A stretch of 64,000 nucleotides of DNA from Gyrodactylus bullatarudis (Eukaryota; Platyhelminthes; Monogenea; Gyrodactylidea; Gyrodactylidae), in the NCBI GenBank assembly GCA_012064415.1, contig SSNU01000126.1, positions 192,317 through 256,316 of the forward strand, in the 5' to 3' direction. The translations under genes were made by a program, and so were the position numbers. Numbering within the stretch: position 1 is the stretch's first letter; every line of letters starts with the position of its first letter. Below, piece by piece: positions 47,363 through 56,290 of the stretch. The notes below the pieces were generated by a model that was given only the letters and a program-made list of their open reading frames with translations, did not search any database and had not been told where the DNA came from.

Positions 47363-48984
47363 TACTTTTTTGAGGCTCTAATTGGCACTGATGATGCTTT
47401 CAATGTATCTTTCATTTTTCCCAATTATGAATTTGGGTAATAGTTGATTAATAGTTGTACTTATTGAAGATTTCAGATTCCATCATGGATCAAAACAATT
47501 TTCCCAACGTATTTTTTATCTCCGCTTAATAAAAGATTTAGTAAATATCAGTATTATTTAGATTAGCATAAAGAAAAATCTTTTCTTTTTCTAAGAAGAA
47601 AGCAATATTCTAGAACATCATTCAACTTATTTGAATCTTAATGAGTCAAAATTTTTCAAAATCCAATCTGAAAAAAATCTAATTACCTCTAAACTTCTAC
47701 AATTTTCCATTCATTTATCTCACATATTATTATGATTTATTACAATGTAGGGATAAGCTAGATAGAGATGATGCGAATATTTAATTTATTTTATCAGATT
47801 TTTCATATGCGCTTAAGCGATTTCAAGAGATAAGTTTTTGATATCGTCTCTATGATCTAATTTACCACACTTTATATATTTACGTACAATGAAAAAGTTT
47901 GATTTTCAAACTGCGTTTTTATAGAGTTAATTAGACTCTATCTAAATTATGTTGATAAGTTTTTCTCTTTGCAGCTATAATTTTTATCAACTCGTTACAT
48001 AAGTAGGGCCTCAAAATTGCATATAATGCATTATTTCTTACAGTTCCACGTGACTAGAAATTCAAAATATTGATATCAAATTGACGATTGAACCCTATAT
48101 TTGGATATATTTATTCTCACCGCATGGGATTCTTTTTCATTTCATCGATGTTAAAAAGCCCCTAGTCTTTTTTATCATTCATAAAAATTACTGCAAAACA
48201 AGAGGCGGCAGCCCCTCAAAATATATGCAGTTACGAAACGAAATTCATGCATTTAAGGCTCATCATGCATTTATAATTATTTTGGTTTTTCAGTAATACG
48301 ATCAGTTTGAAAAATTATAAAGTTTTATTATAATGTAAACATAATGCAAATGAATACTTAGTATGTATCAACTGAATTGGATGTCGTTAATTAACTACGA
48401 ATGGCTTGTAAATAGCTATAGAACATTTGTCATGTCATCTATAATAAAAAGACCAACACGATTCAAAGTAATGAATGATACTTATAGGAAAATTTGATTC
48501 TTTTTCACATCAAAAATTCTTAGTTCGTAGTGAGAATTCATTCAAGAAAAAAATTATTTTTGAATTCAGACTTTATAATATTGAATCAGATAAAAATATT
48601 AATTAATCATGAATATATGAAGAAGAACGAAGGAATTCAGAATACACGACTGAAAAAATTTTATTTTCATAATATTTTTCAATTGAGCAGTTTTTCCTAT
48701 TTTTCTCATCTAGAAAGAGAAAAACTATGTTATTTTTACAATGAAATAATGATAGTCTGTTAATTTTTCTGTATTGATTTATTATTTAAAAATATTTGGG
48801 GCAAATTTAGAGGCTTATAAGCTCTCAAAACTCTTTTAAAAATATAAACAAAACACAGATTCAATTAAGGTTAAATCTGACATAAATCTGAGTAGTAGAG
48901 TATTATGAATGAGTGATTCACCTTGTTTATCAAAAACGTCCACTTAAATTCATAATTTGGAGATATATCAGAAAGAGATATATT
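47363..48984. other. AT-rich sequence with hAT-like ends
   Basis: A right end TACTTTTTTGAGGCTCTA at 47367-47385 and a left end TAGGGCCTCAAAATTGCATA at 48005 belong to the hAT-like group; the latter matches the start of the MITE at 35660. Neither has a clear partner. No coding sequence is supported. Confidence 0.4.
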
Positions 48985-49130
48985 TTACACCATATGCGCA
49001 TTTCTTAAAACATCATCAGTGGTATTGGTTTCAAAATTATAAAAGTTAAAAATTCATTCAAGTTAATAATTTACAAATAATGAAAGAAATAGTAAAAGAT
49101 GAATAAAATCAAGATAAAATGTAAGCTGAA
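48985..49130 (-). pseudogene. Penelope-like 3' fragment, copy 6
   Basis: The minus-strand 3' UTR (ATTATTTGTAAATTATTAAC, CAATACCACTGATGATG) is closely related to the copy at 17553. Only the last 145 bases are present. Confidence 0.65.
48989..49023 (-). ncRNA. hammerhead-ribozyme-like motif, Penelope copy 6
   Basis: On the minus strand: ACCA / TGGT stem I (the plus strand reads ACCA at the left and TGGT at the right), CTGATGA, TGTTTTAA, GAAA, palindrome TGCGCA, TA. The core is complete. Confidence 0.55.
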
Positions 49131-49429
49131 TTGATAGACCAGATGATTGATACAGATGACTGTAAACTTAGAAACAAAAATAATATTTGAATCTAACAAT
49201 AAAACGAGCCGGAAAGAAGTCTATTCAATCTGACGAAAATTAGGCGACTTTTTGAATTTCCAAGATTAATTTTCTCTGACCTTTAGTACTTTAGAGTAGG
49301 ATATAACATATATTTTTAGCAAGATAAACTGAAATTTATGAAAAATAATCTTTGAGCTATTTCGAAATCATTCCATCATGCCTGACTGAGTCGACTCTTA
49401 AAATGCTTCTGGTATGATTTGAGAAAAAG
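49131..49429. other. AT-rich sequence with a foldback-like scrap
   Basis: ATCATTCCATCATGCCTGAC at about 49365 resembles 22400-22440 read in the opposite direction. Nothing coding is supported. Confidence 0.3.
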
Positions 49430-49850
49430 TTTTTTTTGAAAAATTTTAGAGACATTTTAAAATTTGAGATGGCACGATTTTTTAATTTTTTTGATTTAAG
49501 TTTGATTTGATAATTTTTGTTGATTTCAAGGTCTAAGAAGAATCAAACGTTATTTTTCAGAATCATCATTAGACGAAGAAAATATTTACTCTTATTCATT
49601 TTTGAAAAAACACACCGTGCGAGAGTCTACTTCCTATTTTTCGATCATTTTTACAGCTTGGAAATTGATAAACTAGAATGATCCAAGATCATTTCAAAAT
49701 GACGGTATTTTTCAAAAAAATGAACAAGAGTAAATATTTTCTTTGTTCAATGATGATCATGAAAAATAACGTTTGGTTCCTCTCAAACCTTGAAATCAAC
49801 AAAAATTTTCAACTCAAACTTTTAAAAAATTAAAAAATTGCGATATCTCG
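49430..49850. repeat. foldback element related to the 32258 copy, ends lost
   Basis: GAGATGGCACGATTTTTTAA and CAGAATCATCATTAGACGAA at the left face CAATGATGATCATGAAAAAT and ATTGCGATATCTCGAATT at the right. It is the interior of the 32258-33010 type of element with trimmed arms and more mutations. Confidence 0.65.
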
Positions 49851-50270
49851 AATTAATAATAGATCAATCTGAAAATCTTAATAGCAGTTTCTATCTTTTA
49901 TAAACATAAATGAATTTCATATTTCTCACAATATTAAACGTCCCCTATATGAATGATTCAAAAAGCGATCAAAACGAGTCTCATTGTAAGGAATAGACCG
50001 TTTTTTTTGTTAGAAATAAATCTGTATTGAAAAAAGTAAAAAGAAATTAAAGATAACATTTGTACAAAAGCGTAGAAGTTTAATATAATTATGATATGAG
50101 TAATACATCTTGGTTCGGTTAAAAAATAAAGAATAAAAAGAATAGATAGATTCAATCTTTGTTTTTGTTCGTTTTTGATAATAAAATGTGTTAGAATAAC
50201 AAGTCTGAAAATTCAATTCGAAATCATTCTGGTAAAATCTCAATAATGTAGATCAGGATATAAAAGTGTT

Positions 50271-50675
50271 TTAGAATAATCGATTTTTGATCTTATATGA
50301 TTCATAACACATTTTACTGAGTATAGATTCGAGTAAAGGAGTTAAGTATTTTGAGTTAAGATAATTGTAGAATGAGAGTAATATATTATCTTCAAAGGAG
50401 GTATTTCTTAAGTTATATGCTTGTTCAATTTTAATAAATGACTCATTGAATATTTTAATTATGAATGCGTATCTCCGTATCCATAGTGGATTGAGCCCTG
50501 ACACTAAGATACGAGCGTTGTATGAATTTAAATCAGGATAAATTGAATATAAGAAACTACTTTGAGTTCTCTCTATATTTGATTTCTTCAAACATTCAGA
50601 ATCAGGAACAAAGAACTTGACTGATTTATTTCTAGCATAATTCCTGTAAGGTTTTATTTCCTTCGTGTTACTCAT
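50271..50675 (-). CDS. unassigned 134-codon open frame, YNLRN family copy 2
   Basis: On the minus strand an ATG at 50675 opens 134 codons without a stop: MSNTKEIKPYRNYARNKSVK, ARILVSGLNPLWIRRYAFII, FNESFIKIEQAYNLRNTSFE, then a helical tail ending KIKNRLF. It is mixed charge with no signal peptide or membrane span. Its second half is shared with 62350-62550 (SIKIEQNYNLRNISYQNNIL) and, more weakly, with 1425-1650. Three copies on the same strand suggest a protein carried by a mobile element or a small gene family. This is the only copy that is open from an ATG. I do not recognise it. Confidence 0.4.
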   Translation of the reverse strand: MSNTKEIKPYRNYARNKSVKFFVPDSECLKKSNIERTQSSFLYSIYPDLNSYNARILVSGLNPLWIRRYAFIIKIFNESFIKIEQAYNLRNTSFEDNILLSFYNYLNSKYLTPLLESILSKMCYESYKIKNRLF

Positions 50676-50862
50676 GAATTCATAACAAATAAGATGATGG
50701 CACTGATATGAATCACGTAATTATACAATTGAAAATTGTATTTAAAACCCAAGGATAATTCAGTTTGATTCATAAGGATTTACTAAAACCTGAAGAAAAG
50801 ACTCTTTAAATTTACAAATTCCGATGCGACTGTGGAGCTTCTTATATAGGACGTACGATTAA

Positions 50863-51210
50863 GAATCTAAATATTTCATAATATACAATCAAAAAGATGA
50901 TGGAAGTGATAATAAAGAGAACCTCCTACAGCTCACGAAAGAAATACAACTAAAAATTGACCCGAAATCCTCGAATTCAATTATAAACGTATATCGGTTG
51001 GGGAAATTCTCCGGTAAAAACAGACCAATTAAAGTGGTCACTGATAAAAGAATTCATAAAAACTTCTTCATCAACAAAAATGACTTAACAAAATCAATGA
51101 ATATCAGGATTAGTCGAGACAAAACAATACTACAACAAACGATTGCAATAGCTATTTATGTCGTGAGAAAGAACAGCAATCCTAACTCCATGACATCAAT
51201 AACAACATAA
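50863..51210 (+). CDS. non-LTR ORF1 protein, C-terminal part
   Basis: The frame is open from the element's truncated 5' end, reading KDDGSDNKENLLQLTKEIQL, then NSIINVYRLGKFSGKNRPIK + VV, and IRISRDKTILQQ before the stop at 51208-51210. The order I-x-VYRLGK, RPIKVV, F-x-NK-x-DL and ISRDKT-x-xQQ is that of the RRM-like/C-terminal region of Jockey and CR1 ORF1 nucleic-acid-binding proteins, which coat the element RNA. The N-terminus is lost, so there is no native start. The TAA stop coincides with the 3-bp target duplication of the adjoining MITE. Confidence 0.7.
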   Translation, partial: ESKYFIIYNQKDDGSDNKENLLQLTKEIQLKIDPKSSNSIINVYRLGKFSGKNRPIKVVTDKRIHKNFFINKNDLTKSMNIRISRDKTILQQTIAIAIYVVRKNSNPNSMTSITT

Positions 51211-51646
51211 CACTGCTCGAAAAAAAACAAAAAATTTTTTCAGAAAATGGTGAAATTTAGATACGTTGCTCAGAATTTTACGCTGATTACGAATATACAA
51301 AAATTTCTTATGGTATGTTGACTACTTTTTGAGATATACTTCTTTAAAGTTTTTTTCAAAGTTTTGTTGTCAGGCAAACATTAGTTTGACATAACTTCTA
51401 TAGTTTATNNNNNNNNNNNNNNNNNNNNNNNNNNNNNNNNNNNNNNNNNNNNNNNNTAGAAGTTATGTCAAACTAATGTTTGCCTGACAACAAAACTTTG
51501 AAAAAAACTTTAAAGAAGTATATCTCAAAAAGTAGTCAACATACCATAAGAAATTTTTGTATATTCGTAATCAGCGTAAAATTCTGAGCAACATATCTAA
51601 ATTTCACCATTTTCTGAAAAAATTTTTTGTTTTTTTTCGCACAGTG
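51211..51646. mobile_element. hairpin MITE (CACTG ends, TAA duplication) with N-filled tip
   Basis: The ends CACTGCTCGAAAAAAAACAA and, as reverse complement, CACTGTGCGAAAAAAAACAA continue as arms of about 190 bases that match almost perfectly (AATGGTGAAATTTAGATA, GTTTGCCTGACAACAAAACT). TAA flanks both sides (51208-51210 and 51647-51649), which fits a 3-bp TWA target duplication as made by PIF/Harbinger-type transposases. The centre is replaced by N. No coding capacity. Confidence 0.8.
51409..51456. other. assembly gap (48 N) at a hairpin tip
   Basis: The run of N sits exactly at the centre of the palindrome, where sequencing and assembly commonly fail. The true loop length is unknown. Confidence 0.95.
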
Positions 51647-51843
51647 TAATGGATATAACTAACCCCCAATTATTTCTTAAGTAAAACGCCAAACCTAATC
51701 AGATGAATTACAATTATTTTCATTTTTGAACATTGCCAATATATTAATTGTTTCTCCTTATGTAAATAATAAGTTATTATTAATAACCCCCAATTAACAA
51801 CACATGTACAGAAGAAGGCCTTGACAACTCATTTAGCTCGTAA

Positions 51844-54471
51844 TTACAAATTTCATACAAATCCAATGACGACGAATCAATCCAATTCTCCTTTTTTCTC
51901 CAAAACATTCGCTCATTATTCTCTTCTTTTCATCAGTTACGGATACATCTAATTAATACTAGATATGACTTCTATTGTTTTACCGAAACCTGGCTCTCAA
52001 ATAAAAATATACCTAACAGCCTACACATTGAAGACTTTGGTGTTATTCGATCTGACAGAACTGATGATCCCCACGGAGGTGTCCTGATTTACTATTATAA
52101 AAATACAATACAAATATCATCAACAAACAAATTCAGCTTTCATGGAAACGAATTCCTCATCGTTAAAGCTAACAAAATAGGAAGTTCCAAATCGATATAT
52201 ATTGCTCTTTTATACAGAAAACCTAATACAAACTCCCAAACTGATATAGAACTTGCTAACATTATAGATGAAAACTTAACCCTTGATGATGACTTAATTT
52301 TTCTGGGAGACATTAACATGCCTAATGAAAACTGGAACAACCCAAACTCTGATATTGGTATACTACTACAATCTTTCAATCTAAAACAAATAGTATCGAC
52401 ACCAACACGAGGCCAAAATATTCTTGACTGTATATTTCTAAATGCCACAACTCTGTCATTCTATGTTGAAACTCAAAATATATATCACAACAAAGATCAC
52501 TTAGGAATTTTCTGCATTATTGATACACACCTCACAGAAAATTCAATGCCTTCGAATAATGAATATTCTTTCTATGATTTTACTGACTACAACGTCTTCA
52601 AAACAATAACAATTATGCCCGAGAATTACATCAACGCAAACAACATCATTGATTACTATAATAGAATGTATAATATTGCTACTATTAAAAAGCGTAGAAG
52701 AAACATTGACCATCTCGAATTAAAACTAAATAATCGTCTTGAAAACAAACTCAAATACTGCTGTTCAGTTACTGATGGAAGAAGATTACTAATCAACACA
52801 CAAAATCAAATATCATCTCTAACATCAATGACTTATGCTCGTATTGAGAGGAACCTAAAGAATGAAATTAAACAAAGACCCAAAATTGGTTACCAACAAT
52901 TGAACAAATACTTTAAATTCTCCAATAAAAACGTTCATAGTATCAAAGAAAACCCTGACACCATCCAAGAAAAGTTCATCAATGTCTTCAATGCATCACC
53001 CCAGTTCAACCCTAACAATCTTAGACACAACCCAAGTTGCGGAGATGAGATTAATTACAATTTTATGTCATATACTCAATTCTTCAATATGCTTTCAAAA
53101 CTTAAATTCAAGAATCGACGAGACATCTACAATATTAGCATAAATATATTGCTCAATGGTCACTGCACATTCCTAAATAACATATATAATCTATTTAAAA
53201 AATCCTTTGATGAAAATTTTATTCCAAAAGATTTCCTTGCAACAAAAGTTATTCCTCTTCCTAAAAAAGACTCAAATGAATTCAGACCTATCTCGTTACA
53301 GTCAACACTCATGAGAATCATTGATTCCTTCCTGTTTATTCAAATAAGGAAAACTGTAAACATTAACATAATTGACCCCAATCAACATGGCTTCTGTAGG
53401 GGTAAATCATGTGAAACTAATCTTTATCAATTTCTAAGCTACATCTCATGCTTAAAAAGCAAAAAGAAAAAAATAGTTGTTGTATACATTGACCTTAGTA
53501 AGGCCTTTGATAAAGTCTACTTCCCAACTATACTTGAAGCCTGTCATAAACAAGGTATCTGCTGTAAACTTTTAAACTATCTCGAAAACTATCTCATCAA
53601 TAGGAATCAATTTGTCGAATGCAATGGCCAAAGATCATATAGTCAAATAATCAAATCAGGAGTCCCTCAAGGATCCAGAGTTGGACCTCTACTTTTCAAT
53701 ATTGTATTTGCTGATATTCAACCTTCCTCATTCAAAATTTTTAAATATGCTGACGACTTTAAAATAGTCTTTGATTTTGATGGTACCTATAACACAAATA
53801 TTATAAATTCAGAAATATCAACTATCATCAACAAATTAATGAGCTTTGGATTGTCCCCTAACATAGAAAAATCATTCTACTCGACTCCAAATGAATCAAG
53901 GATCACTGATTTAAATATCTACATCAACCAAAATAAAATTCACCCTAAAACTACAATTAAGGACCTTGGGATTACTTATTCATGGAAACTTGATTTTGTT
54001 GATCACTATAAAGAAATTATTAAAAAATTCATTGGCCGGCTCATCCACATCCACAAATGCATCAAAATCGACAGCATGAAACTACTTTTATTCAAAGTTT
54101 ATGCTAGACCAGTAATTGAATACTGTTCTGCAATCTGGAACCCTGAATGTGACAAATGGTCTAAAAAAATACAAACTGCATGCAACAGATTTACGCGCCT
54201 TTTGTCATCAACATACCAAACTGAAATGAAATCCACGAAGAACTCCTTGTGGCTAAGAAGAGAACTCAAAACAATTACCCTAATCAAACTCTCACCCCTG
54301 GCTAACTCCAATCGTCAAGGCCTACGCTCCAATGTTCCTGAATATGGCAATCTAAAAAAGCTATCAATTTTCAACAAAGCCAAAAACATATTTAAAAAAC
54401 TTAATCATAAGATGAAAACTCTTGATAATGATGAATTTAAAAAAGAATTTAAAAAAGTTTATAATTTATAA
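51844..54471 (+). CDS. non-LTR ORF2: APE endonuclease plus reverse transcriptase, intact
   Basis: The frame is open for 875 codons after the TAA at 51841. The endonuclease domain (about residues 20-240) shows NIRSL, FTETWLS (Glu), GGVLIYY, LLYRKPN, the Asp/Asn pair in FLGDINMPNENW and the final His in NKDHLGIF. The RT domain shows KVIPLPKKDSNEFRPISL (about 475), motif A VYIDLSKAFDKV (about 546), motif B SGVPQGSRVGPLLF (about 605), motif C KYADDFKIVF (about 633), motif D FGLSPNIEKS and motif E IKDLGI. The C-terminal region has VYARPVIEYCSAIWNPE. No ATG precedes the endonuclease in frame (the first is at 52318, inside it), so translation would rely on reinitiation, or the original start was lost with the MITE insertion. 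The protein nicks DNA and copies its RNA there. All catalytic residues I can place are present. Confidence 0.9.
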   Translation, partial: LQISYKSNDDESIQFSFFLQNIRSLFSSFHQLRIHLINTRYDFYCFTETWLSNKNIPNSLHIEDFGVIRSDRTDDPHGGVLIYYYKNTIQISSTNKFSFHGNEFLIVKANKIGSSKSIYIALLYRKPNTNSQTDIELANIIDENLTLDDDLIFLGDINMPNENWNNPNSDIGILLQSFNLKQIVSTPTRGQNILDCIFLNATTLSFYVETQNIYHNKDHLGIFCIIDTHLTENSMPSNNEYSFYDFTDYNVFKTITIMPENYINANNIIDYYNRMYNIATIKKRRRNIDHLELKLNNRLENKLKYCCSVTDGRRLLINTQNQISSLTSMTYARIERNLKNEIKQRPKIGYQQLNKYFKFSNKNVHSIKENPDTIQEKFINVFNASPQFNPNNLRHNPSCGDEINYNFMSYTQFFNMLSKLKFKNRRDIYNISINILLNGHCTFLNNIYNLFKKSFDENFIPKDFLATKVIPLPKKDSNEFRPISLQSTLMRIIDSFLFIQIRKTVNINIIDPNQHGFCRGKSCETNLYQFLSYISCLKSKKKKIVVVYIDLSKAFDKVYFPTILEACHKQGICCKLLNYLENYLINRNQFVECNGQRSYSQIIKSGVPQGSRVGPLLFNIVFADIQPSSFKIFKYADDFKIVFDFDGTYNTNIINSEISTIINKLMSFGLSPNIEKSFYSTPNESRITDLNIYINQNKIHPKTTIKDLGITYSWKLDFVDHYKEIIKKFIGRLIHIHKCIKIDSMKLLLFKVYARPVIEYCSAIWNPECDKWSKKIQTACNRFTRLLSSTYQTEMKSTKNSLWLRRELKTITLIKLSPLANSNRQGLRSNVPEYGNLKKLSIFNKAKNIFKKLNHKMKTLDNDEFKKEFKKVYNL

Positions 54472-54550
54472 ATTTCCACAAAACTCAAGAATCTATTTAA
54501 TATTTATATAGATAACACATGAATTGTTTAATAAATATTATTATTATTAT
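54472..54550 (+). other. non-LTR 3' UTR and (TTA)n tail
   Basis: Seventy-nine bases follow the ORF2 stop and end in AATATTATTATTATTATTA. Tandem trinucleotide tails of this kind replace poly(A) in several CR1/I/Jockey-group elements. The same tail ends the other two copies. Confidence 0.8.
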
Positions 54551-54944
54551 TAGGAAATTGTCAACTAGGTCAAACGATCATCTAAAGATGGATACAGCGG
54601 TGACCAGACACATCAAACAGGAGAACCACGAAGCTTCAATTTCCAATTTTGTATAAAAATGCGGGTGTTGACAGCACGGATTTGTGGGTGAAGGAGAAAT
54701 TCTTAATCAATCACTTAAACCAAACCTGTGTGTTCAGAAAAATTACTCTTATAATCTTTAATTACCCTGGCCTATGTGAGCTTTTTCTCTTCACTGTTGC
54801 TATTTATTGAAGAGTTTTGGAGTTTTTTCAGCTCACATATAATATATGTCATATATTCTAATTTTCAACTTTTACTATACTTCTTTCATAATTTGTAAAA
54901 TATTATTTTCAATGAATTTAAAACTTTTATCATTATTTATGTGT

Positions 54945-54981
54945 CACTACTGATGGACCATGAAGAAATGTACATTTAGTG
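54945..54981 (+). ncRNA. hammerhead-ribozyme-like motif, Penelope copy 7
   Basis: CACTA and TAGTG form a perfect 5-bp stem I; the core is CTGATGG (A9 changed to G) with GAAA; stem III is the palindrome TGTACA; TT follows. The core change predicts an inactive copy. Confidence 0.55.
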
Positions 54982-54985
54982 AATA

Positions 54986-55799
54986 AAAAATAAGATAATT
55001 ATCTTATAAGAAATATAGCTAAAATTGAATTCTGGAAAAATTTCACCCACTTTATGAATAGGTTCTTGGCCACGTTTTTTGAATACCAGTTCAATTCTTT
55101 TAAATCACTCAATTAGATGTTAATTTTTTTATAAACCATCTTTCTTGTAAACTACAACTAGTATTAACTTTTCACAATCATAGAGAGCAATTTTTTCCAT
55201 AACAAGCTATAACAATAATGGTAAATTATAATTACCATTAATTAATTAATCAAATAAAGCATTTTTAAAGGACAATTTAAGTTTCTTTTGTTTAAATTCG
55301 CACGAGATTTATTCTGACCCAAGGTAGGCAGCAAAAATTTGAAATAAAAATCTCAAGTGGGTACACCATAAACTCTCAATAAAGCACAAGTAATTGGATA
55401 CAAAGAGTTTCAAAAAACAACTGAATTAATTCCTCGTAAAGCAAGCGAAACTTTCCTCCTAATTATGAATCTTGATTGTTGTTCGTGTGGAAATGATTGA
55501 AATCTAATGTATATTTTAGATTTTATCCTTCATATCACGAATTTTCATTCTGATTCCTAGAGATAGGAAGAAAGATTATACAACTTGAAGTAGGAAGAAT
55601 TTTCTCTATAGTCAAAGCGAAAATCTAATCAGGAAGTCTTTACAAATTTTCCTTGATCAAAACAAAAGAGTCTGAATAGAAAGATGGCATGAATGGCTTT
55701 GTGTCGTATTCTACCGTTTCAAATAATGGATTTTCATGCTAATGATTTAAAAGAAAATTGCAATTTATTCTAGAAATAGTTTCAGTATTTCTTCTAAGT
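54986..55799. other. AT-rich sequence, nothing supported
   Basis: No exon or repeat pair is supported. The Penelope 3' flank GTGAATAAAAAATAAGATAA ends near 55000. Confidence 0.3.
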
Positions 55800-56290
55800 T
55801 GTATATGAATATGCTTATTTCGGGGTCTATGAGCAGAAAGATATGGAATTAGAAGAGCTCTGGCAAGTATGAGATACTCGAGCTTTTCAACAAACCTTGA
55901 ACAAAGGCTTGAATGTTGTAACTGAGATAAATTGAGATCAATAAAGCAGCTATTTCACTCTGCATGCGAGTCTTCTGATCGGATTACAAAAGTATGGGCT
56001 GCTTGTGACGCTAAAAATACTTATTTTCTGAATGCCCAAATTCATATTGGTAAAAGAATCGTGGAGGAAGAGTGGTAAAAGAGGTCATTCAACTATACCA
56101 GAACAGTTATTTGTGATAATTTTTTCATATCCATGGAGTAAGCCGAAGAACTTTCACTAAAAACAACAATTTGTACCTGAAAAAACAAGAAAATTACTTT
56201 TGCCTTGAAATAGAAGGTGCGATGAAATATGAGTTAGACGATTCGGACAAAAGTAAAATATGACTGTCCTGCTGTTGTCTTCTCTACATC
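55800..56290 (+). pseudogene. piggyBac transposase fragment, central catalytic region
   Basis: Plus-strand pieces in shifting frames read KVWAACDAKNTYFLNAQIHI + GK, then VICDNFFISME and AEELSLK, followed by an acidic tail (EGAMKYELDDSDKSK). The order matches the piggyBac core: the W-x-x-CDAKT-Y strand, the CDNFFTS motif with a catalytic Asp, and LAEELLKRN. In-frame stops and frameshifts occur within 150 bases, and no TTAA terminal repeats are visible around it. Confidence 0.7.

Larger units (their letters stand above)
50862..54550 (+). mobile_element. non-LTR retrotransposon (CR1/Jockey group), nearly complete
   Basis: The element begins inside ORF1, so it is 5'-truncated, and continues through ORF2 and a short 3' UTR to a (TTA)n tail at about 54529-54550. 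It lies within a Penelope copy in the same orientation. Relatives at 4508-5583 and 62565-62880 are truncated, minus-strand copies with the same tail. APE-type endonuclease, RT with SGVPQGS and YADD, and a microsatellite tail together place it in the CR1/Jockey group; a finer clade needs a tree. A 436-bp MITE interrupts it between ORF1 and ORF2. Confidence 0.9.
50716..54985 (+). mobile_element. Penelope-like copy 7, split by a non-LTR retrotransposon
   Basis: The left piece 50716-50861 encodes the LKIVFKTQG/LIHKDLLKPEEKTL linker and YKFRCDCGASYIGRTI of the GIY-YIG domain. The right piece 54551-54985 resumes at the next codon (RKLSTRSNDHLKMDTAVTRH), then DLWVKEKFLI, the 3' UTR and the hammerhead-like motif. 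Removing 50862-54550 restores the reading of the domain seen in the copies at 6068 and 17666, which dates the insertion after the Penelope copy. Minor stops and shifts (for example TTTAAA near 50808) show it was already decaying. Confidence 0.85.

Noticed and set aside
50998..51210. ORF1 starting at 50998
   Set aside because: That codon is TTG and the frame is open back to 50863; the true start was lost by 5' truncation.
52140..52448. 102-codon minus-strand frame
   Set aside because: It is antisense to the endonuclease domain of ORF2.
54099..54311. 70-codon minus-strand frame
   Set aside because: It is antisense to the intact ORF2.
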